Assembly (NCBI GenBank): GCA_035610835.1
Contig: CM069441.1
Span: 85,910,677-85,974,676 of the forward strand
DNA length: 64,000 nucleotides
Direction: 5' to 3'
Source: Ophiura sarsii
Taxonomy: Eukaryota; Echinodermata; Ophiuroidea; Amphilepidida; Ophiuridae
A program made the translations under genes and the position numbers. Positions 59,140 to 64,000 of the stretch are shown here, one piece after another. The notes below the pieces were generated by a model that was not told the origin of the DNA, searched no databases, and saw only the letters and a program-made list of their open reading frames with translations. Each line of letters starts with the position of its first letter. Within the stretch, counting starts at the first letter, position 1.

Positions 59140-59686
59140 GTAAACCCGTAAATGATGCGGAATGTGATTGTTTGATTTGATTATTTGTTTACTCAAACTT
59201 AGTTTTAAACGCAAAACTTATATGAGCTCGGATGATTTAATCTATTATATTTGAAATTTAAGTAAGTAATTCTTAAGCTTTGTTTATTATATTTGAAAAT
59301 GGAAATGAAGAAGAAAAAACCAGAAAAAACAACAACACCAAAACAATTATATGATTTTTTTTTGGAATACTCTCAGTGTTCTTTTCTTTTTGGACAAGAT
59401 TTGAAAGATCACTATTTTGAGAGGATTATTTATATAGAAAAGCCAAATTCTGAATTGTATGGCTTATTAGAGAATACTTATAGATGTTTTTGAATGTACT
59501 AATCTTTAACAAAATCTATTTGTTATAGTGTATGATTTGGTCATGTGATGCAAACATGGATTAATATCTGTTTTTATGAATATATGTATTGTATTTTGAT
59601 CATGCGATGCAAAAGGTGTGAATGATTGAAAATAAATTTTAAAGAAAACAAAAAACTATCTGGTTTGTACTCTGTTTATCGGATAC

Positions 59687-59812
59687 GGCCGGTTAGCTCA
59701 GTGGTTGGAATGTTCGATTGGTGTTCGAAAGGTCACGGGTTCGAGTCCCGCACCGGCACATGTCCTTGCTTTTTAGGTTGAGATATGAGTCGAGGCTTGT
59801 TATGTTTGTTTG
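59687..59812 (+). repeat. tRNA-derived SINE, copy 2
   Basis: The tRNA-like head runs 59687-59758, GGCCGGTTAGCTCAGTGG to GTCCCGCACCGGCA, with six of seven acceptor pairs, a perfect anticodon stem and GGT at the anticodon position. The D stem is broken (GGAATG). The body matches copy 1 to about 59812. It ends only about 70 bp before the exon at 59881. Confidence 0.75.
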
Positions 59813-59880
59813 AGTAGTGGAGCTTGCGGTAGTTATCTGCCTTGATCTTATTTAATTCAAAATAATTTGTGTCTTTGCAG

Positions 59881-60018
59881 TGTCAAGCGGGACTCGGAAC
59901 ACGTGTACTTTTCGACCAGTTGTTCAACGAACCTACGAAATTAATGATTTTTGGTGCTGGGTGTTCTACTGCTTCACAAGCAATAGCTGGGACGTCTTAT
60001 CACTGGAATCTTGTCATG
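59881..60018 (+). CDS. GABA-B-like receptor, second coding exon (gene 4)
   Basis: Between TTTGCAG and ATG|GTAAGTG lies a 46-codon phase 0-0 exon: CQAGLGTRVLFDQLFNEP, then KLMIFGAGCSTASQAIAG and YHWNLVM. It joins in frame to ..WNDTQ of exon 1 and continues lobe 1. The Cys after the exon junction and the GCS(S/T)-type turn before the WNL motif are GABA-B hallmarks; in GABA-B1 a Ser of this turn contacts the ligand. This equivalence is from memory of the family. The frame is open, with good splice sites. The next exon was not found before 64000, so the gene continues to the right. Confidence 0.85.
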
Positions 60019-61334
60019 GTAAGTGAATGATAAGAAGAATGAATGATACATTGAAAATGATAACAATTTTTTTAAAACTAGTTGTAATTCATTTTCGCTG
60101 TTTTAGCAATTTTGCAAGTATAGAAACAGCCTTTGGTGTTTTTGAAATAGAAGCATCCCAAAAATGTCTTTGATATTATAATGAAAATAATATAAAAATT
60201 AAATCGATAAAAGACATATGCCTACATCAGTTAACAATCATGATCTGCTCAGTCTTCGAATTATTTCGTGTGCGGTTTTTAAAGTATATTTTTCGAAATC
60301 TATTCTGCAGGAGAAAGGTCGCTATGCTTTTCAGTTGAATTTAATATATTATTATCACTAAACAGAATCGTTAAATGGACGGTCGCATAGTATTCCTGGA
60401 CCCGGATAATTTATTAAAAAAATGATTTAATAACACTTGGTTGTCTATTTTCTACGACCGATGTATATTAAAATGTAAGTTGATTTGCAATCTGTGAGTG
60501 TGTCATAATTTCATTTAAGGGATGACGTCTTTCTTAATGTATCAAAATTAACTCTATAGCAGCTTTTGTAGTGTGTCACATTCAATTCAATGATGGCATC
60601 TCTCGTAATATTAATGTAAGGTGACCACTCTGAACCTGTTACACTTTGGACAACTTTGTTTGAACAACATGCCTCACTGCTTCACACCATCCACACAGCT
60701 ATTCAATGGCCACGGATAGTCAATGTTCTATCTCCCAGCAGTCATGCATGGAGAGGTTCGTTGATCTCAGAAAATATGCTTACCTACAATCAAGGAAAAA
60801 AAGGTTGGCACACTTTGTCCCAATTAAGGGGAAAAAGTGCCCCTCTTACCCGAGGCAATGTTGATCCGAGCCACATGTCATCAGAAGCTTTGGCAGCTCT
60901 CTCAACATTGATTGATGGGGGTGGGGAAGGATGAGAGAGAGGGGGAGACCTCTGCGTGCTGTTAAAGAGTGCTATGTCCCCAAGTCGGTTCTCTATTGTG
61001 AGCACAGTGATACCGGTAGTTGTATTAAATTGTATCAAGTGTGCCAACTATTATTTTCCTTGATTGTAGGTGTGAATCCCCATACAAATCGTTCAATACT
61101 GGGACATATCACTACTGGTAGCAAGTGTACCATTATAGTCCGATAATGGAACATAAAAACGTTCCAGTATCGAGCGATATTGGAACACAATTTGGTGTTC
61201 AAGTGCGCATCGACCGATACTTGAAGAGAAAAATCGTACCAGTATCGAGCGATCCTGGCAACTTTTATATTCCAGTATTGCACAATACTGGTATACCAGT
61301 ATCTTGGGATCTTTATACTAAAATATCTACATGT
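60019..61334. other. intron 2 of gene 4, no recognised coding
   Basis: A frame near 60706 (MERFVDLRKYAYLQSRKK) is protein-like but short and unassigned. Around 61150-61310, CCAGTATCGAGCGAT and inverted versions recur, probably a decayed repeat. Confidence 0.4.
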
Positions 61335-61560
61335 ATCTATTAAGTTATGACAGCTCGTAATTTACAATATTCATCTATTCAGTTATAACATCTTTCATAA
61401 TATACAATGTCTATCTATATTGGTTATGACATCTTTCGTAACAAGGTCAGTTATGACAGTTTTCGTAATATACTATTTTTATCTATTCAGATATGACATC
61501 TTTCGTACTAGACACGATCTATCTATTCAGCTATGATAGCTTTCGTAATATACATGTGAC
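61335..61560. repeat. minisatellite, unit about 55-60 bp
   Basis: Units of the type TATTCAGTTATGACATCTTT, CGTAATATACAAT, TTATCTATTCAG repeat four to five times with divergence. Confidence 0.75.
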
Positions 61561-61756
61561 AATGTAAAGGGTTCAACAAAAGAAAGTATACCACTTTGTT
61601 TATGTCATTTTGAGTAACATTCATTTTTTTTGACCAAACAGGCTAGATAGGCATTTAGATGAATCTTTTAGGCATAATTTGATACCAAATTTGCCTCATA
61701 ACAACAAAGATAACCATAATTAGCACCATTTAAAGACAAATTTCCTATTTTAAAAA

Positions 61757-61925
61757 GTCTCATTTCCAATACACAGCACGAGAAAAAAGGACCAATTGTT
61801 AACACACACAATGCCGTACGACCCAATGCACACTGTGCGATCGATAGCCCCGCCAATCTTGGTTATACACACACCCCCACCCCGACCCCAATTGGTCCTT
61901 TCTTCTCGTCCTTGGAATAGTGGTG
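61757..61925. mobile_element. short element with inverted ends
   Basis: ACGAGAAAAAAGGACCAATT near 61777 and AATTGGTCCTTTCTTCTCGT near 61889 are inverted repeats of about 20 bp; related sequence may extend to TCCAATAC/TTGGAAT outside. Confidence 0.6.
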
Positions 61926-62423
61926 AGGAAATTCTACGAGCAGTTATTCTGGGATCCCTCTGAAGTGCACGCCGCACGTTATCAATGTCACTGTGACCTG
62001 CCACTTTTCATATCTTAGTCTTCCAGAATGTTCTTTATTCATATTGGTGCTTGTATCATCTACCAAGCATTTCTAATACTCCTTTTTATAGGTGTATTCC
62101 TAGATGGTACGTGAGTGTTTGGAAAATGAATGGCAAACTCTCTGGTGACTTCTGCTTCTCGTTTCATGATATTTTAAGACCATGAACACCCTCTTCTAAT
62201 GAAAATCGAGTCCTCAGCCAGCCATATGAACGTCTGTCCTATTTTGAAAATGTGGCCCAATATACATGTTGTCACCGGAAACCTTCAGTTTTGCTTGGAT
62301 ACACAGGCACTCATTCTATTATTTAAACCTCTTCAATCTCAATACAAAAATGTTATTTTGCATAACATTGGTGAAGGGCAATCGTACAAGTGGAAGTTGT
62401 ATCTTAGGAGTAAACCTTTGAAA

Positions 62424-63035
62424 CTGTAAAGTGGCACAACGTCGATTTTGGGTAGCTTTGATAAACTGGGTATATCTCAAAGATTGACAAATCCAAATCA
62501 GATAAAATAAACAGCATCTAAAAGCTGAGTGTTTCTCCTTTCCATTTGAATAAATATATTACACCATACTTTAGGACTTCATGGTCAACAAGTTGCGCAA
62601 ACATGTGCACATTTTTTTAGGGGCACCCGGTATAAGCAAAAACCGGGTGAAATTCCGATATTTGGAACTTTTTTGGCGAAGATTTCTTTTTTTGGCCTAT
62701 ATTTCACTGTCCAGCGAATACGGCGGAATTTTGAGGTCGGCCATGTTTGGTGACGTCATTGTGACGTAATGCGTTGGATGTTTGTACTTTTTTTTGTATC
62801 CCCCCTCTGCGGAGTAACCCTTTCTATTCATTGCAAACTGTAAAGTGGAACAACGCCGATTTAAGGTAGCTTTAGTTAATTGGTCATATCTCAAGATTGA
62901 CAAAACCAAATCAGATGAGATAAACGGCATATGAAAGCTAAGCGTTTAGTCTATCAATATGTATACAATTGTAACTCCAAATTCTAGAAGTTCATGGTCA
63001 ATAAGTTGGGTAAACACGTGCACTTTTTTTTAAAA
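62424..63035 (+). repeat. two direct repeats of about 200 bp
   Basis: Copies at about 62420-62622 and 62830-63030 share AACTGTAAAGTGG, TATCTCAAGATTGACAAA, CCAAATCAGAT, TTCATGGTCAA and a GTGCACTTTTTT end. They are separated by 210 bp. Confidence 0.75.
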
Positions 63036-63039
63036 CCCT

Positions 63040-64000
63040 GTATGAAATGGTAATTCACCGAGTAAAGGTAGAGAAACATAACGTGAAATTGCAAGATTAC
63101 ATACTTTTAATAGGCTAGAAAGAAAATTCTCCTCCTTATCATGCTAATGGCAAAATTTAAGTTGACTTACAAGTTCAACTTCACCTGTCTATGAATGGTT
63201 TTAAATGCCTTTCTCTGTATATGATTGGTATAAACGCACCTTAGGTTTCTCGCTTACGCGATCGTCAGGCAAACTAAATGTTTTCCTTCCATAGACCATT
63301 TCAAATTGAGATCGGAAATCTTCGGAAAAACAGGTAACGTGGAGTAGGTTGATCGCATTCACAGCATTGTCCTAGTTGGTTGTCCGCCTCAATGATTTAC
63401 TATGTTCACATACACGCGTGCACACATGAGAAGTAAAACGTGGAACGAGACTATTTTGGTTTTTTTATCAACAAAGGCGCTGACGGGCAAATTCCAAATG
63501 TATCGAGCAGACGGTAAAAAGTGAAAATATTACCCCAAATCTATTTCATCACACTCGTTTTTGTTACTGAAATGCCGCAACATCAACTTTGTGAGGGATA
63601 CAATCTATCACCAACACCAGAGCAATCTACCACACGGGCAGACGGATGAAAAACACATTCTCCGGCACATGGATATGACCTGGGAGCTGACAGGTCATGT
63701 AACCGAGCGTCAAATCACTCGGCTAATCGGAAGCATTCGGAACCGATCGTATATTTTCGGATTTGAAATGGTCTATAAAGTCATTGGGAAAAATATTCGC
63801 AGTACGCGCGCGCAATGCATGTTGCGTATTCAATTCGCGTAACACTGCTCGCGCATAAAACGCAACGCACTAACATTGCTGAACAGATAGAGAAAACTGC
63901 GTTTAATGTCGGCACTTGGAAACTATCTCGCTTCTCTTATTTATCAGATTGTCTTTGTTACGGTGGAGAATGTCTATTTTCTCATCGAGGCAGAGGTTAC
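63040..64000. other. no recognised feature
   Basis: Presumed continuation of the intron of gene 4. The 93-codon plus-strand frame at 63561 has no family resemblance. Confidence 0.4.

Larger units (their letters stand above)
56238..59880 (+). other. intron 1 of receptor gene 4
   Basis: Runs from GTAAGT to TCTTTGCAG, 3.6 kb. It contains a MITE, two tRNA-derived SINEs, an L1/Tx1-like LINE fragment and a perfect hairpin, described separately. A minus-strand frame at 56696-56878 (NHPINTFDAAISFNHIKTDF) is protein-like but unassigned. Confidence 0.7.

Noticed and set aside
59687..59758. Functional tRNA-Thr (GGT)
   Set aside because: First acceptor pair and D stem are broken, GGT is not the usual eukaryotic Thr anticodon, and the flanking body is shared with a second copy, so it is a SINE head.

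Overview
The window is eukaryotic, AT-rich and gene-poor, and looks like nuclear DNA of a marine invertebrate. The intron-containing GABA-B-receptor-like genes, Ngaro-type tyrosine-recombinase retroelements with SGNH-hydrolase domains, CR1/L2-like and L1/Tx1-like LINEs, tRNA-derived SINEs and many foldback MITEs fit a non-vertebrate deuterostome (echinoderm, hemichordate or amphioxus-like animal). That placement is inference; nothing here names the species.

The only host genes I recognise belong to one family: GABA-B-like class C G-protein-coupled receptors. Four copies of the first coding exon (signal peptide plus the start of the ligand-binding Venus flytrap domain) occur at 2454-2831 (-), 30470-30790 (+), 38388-38708 (+) and 55944-56237 (+). 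Each ends in the same phase-0 GTAAGT donor. Only the last has a visible second exon (59881-60018), and that gene runs off the right edge. Broken later exons lie at 7556-7745 (-), 8430-8636 (+), 22411-22593, 22748-22938 and 23510-23650 (+). The two copies of the transmembrane exon with the ALNDSK motif carry different frameshifts. The locus therefore looks like a cluster under active duplication and decay. The copies at 30.5 and 38.4 kb sit in a 1.7-kb segmental duplication that includes their upstream DNA.

Most of the rest is mobile DNA. From 9381 to 16180 lies a Ngaro-like element with textbook split direct repeats (A1-internal-B1-A2-B2), inserted in a minisatellite and keeping only a decayed SGNH ORF. 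A second, more decayed Ngaro copy at 49830-51840 shows RNase H, recombinase and SGNH parts. A near-identical 2.4-kb palindrome occupies 32169-34542. Foldback and MITE elements with readable target-site duplications lie at 8075, 17725, 18835, 21936, 24395, 25547, 35899, 40513, 44616 and 57629; the one at 40513 has its empty site preserved elsewhere in the window. The 42-49 kb stretch is tandem repeats and long poly-G/poly-C tracts.

No rRNA, CRISPR array or functional tRNA gene is supported. The tRNA-like sequences are SINE heads or relics.
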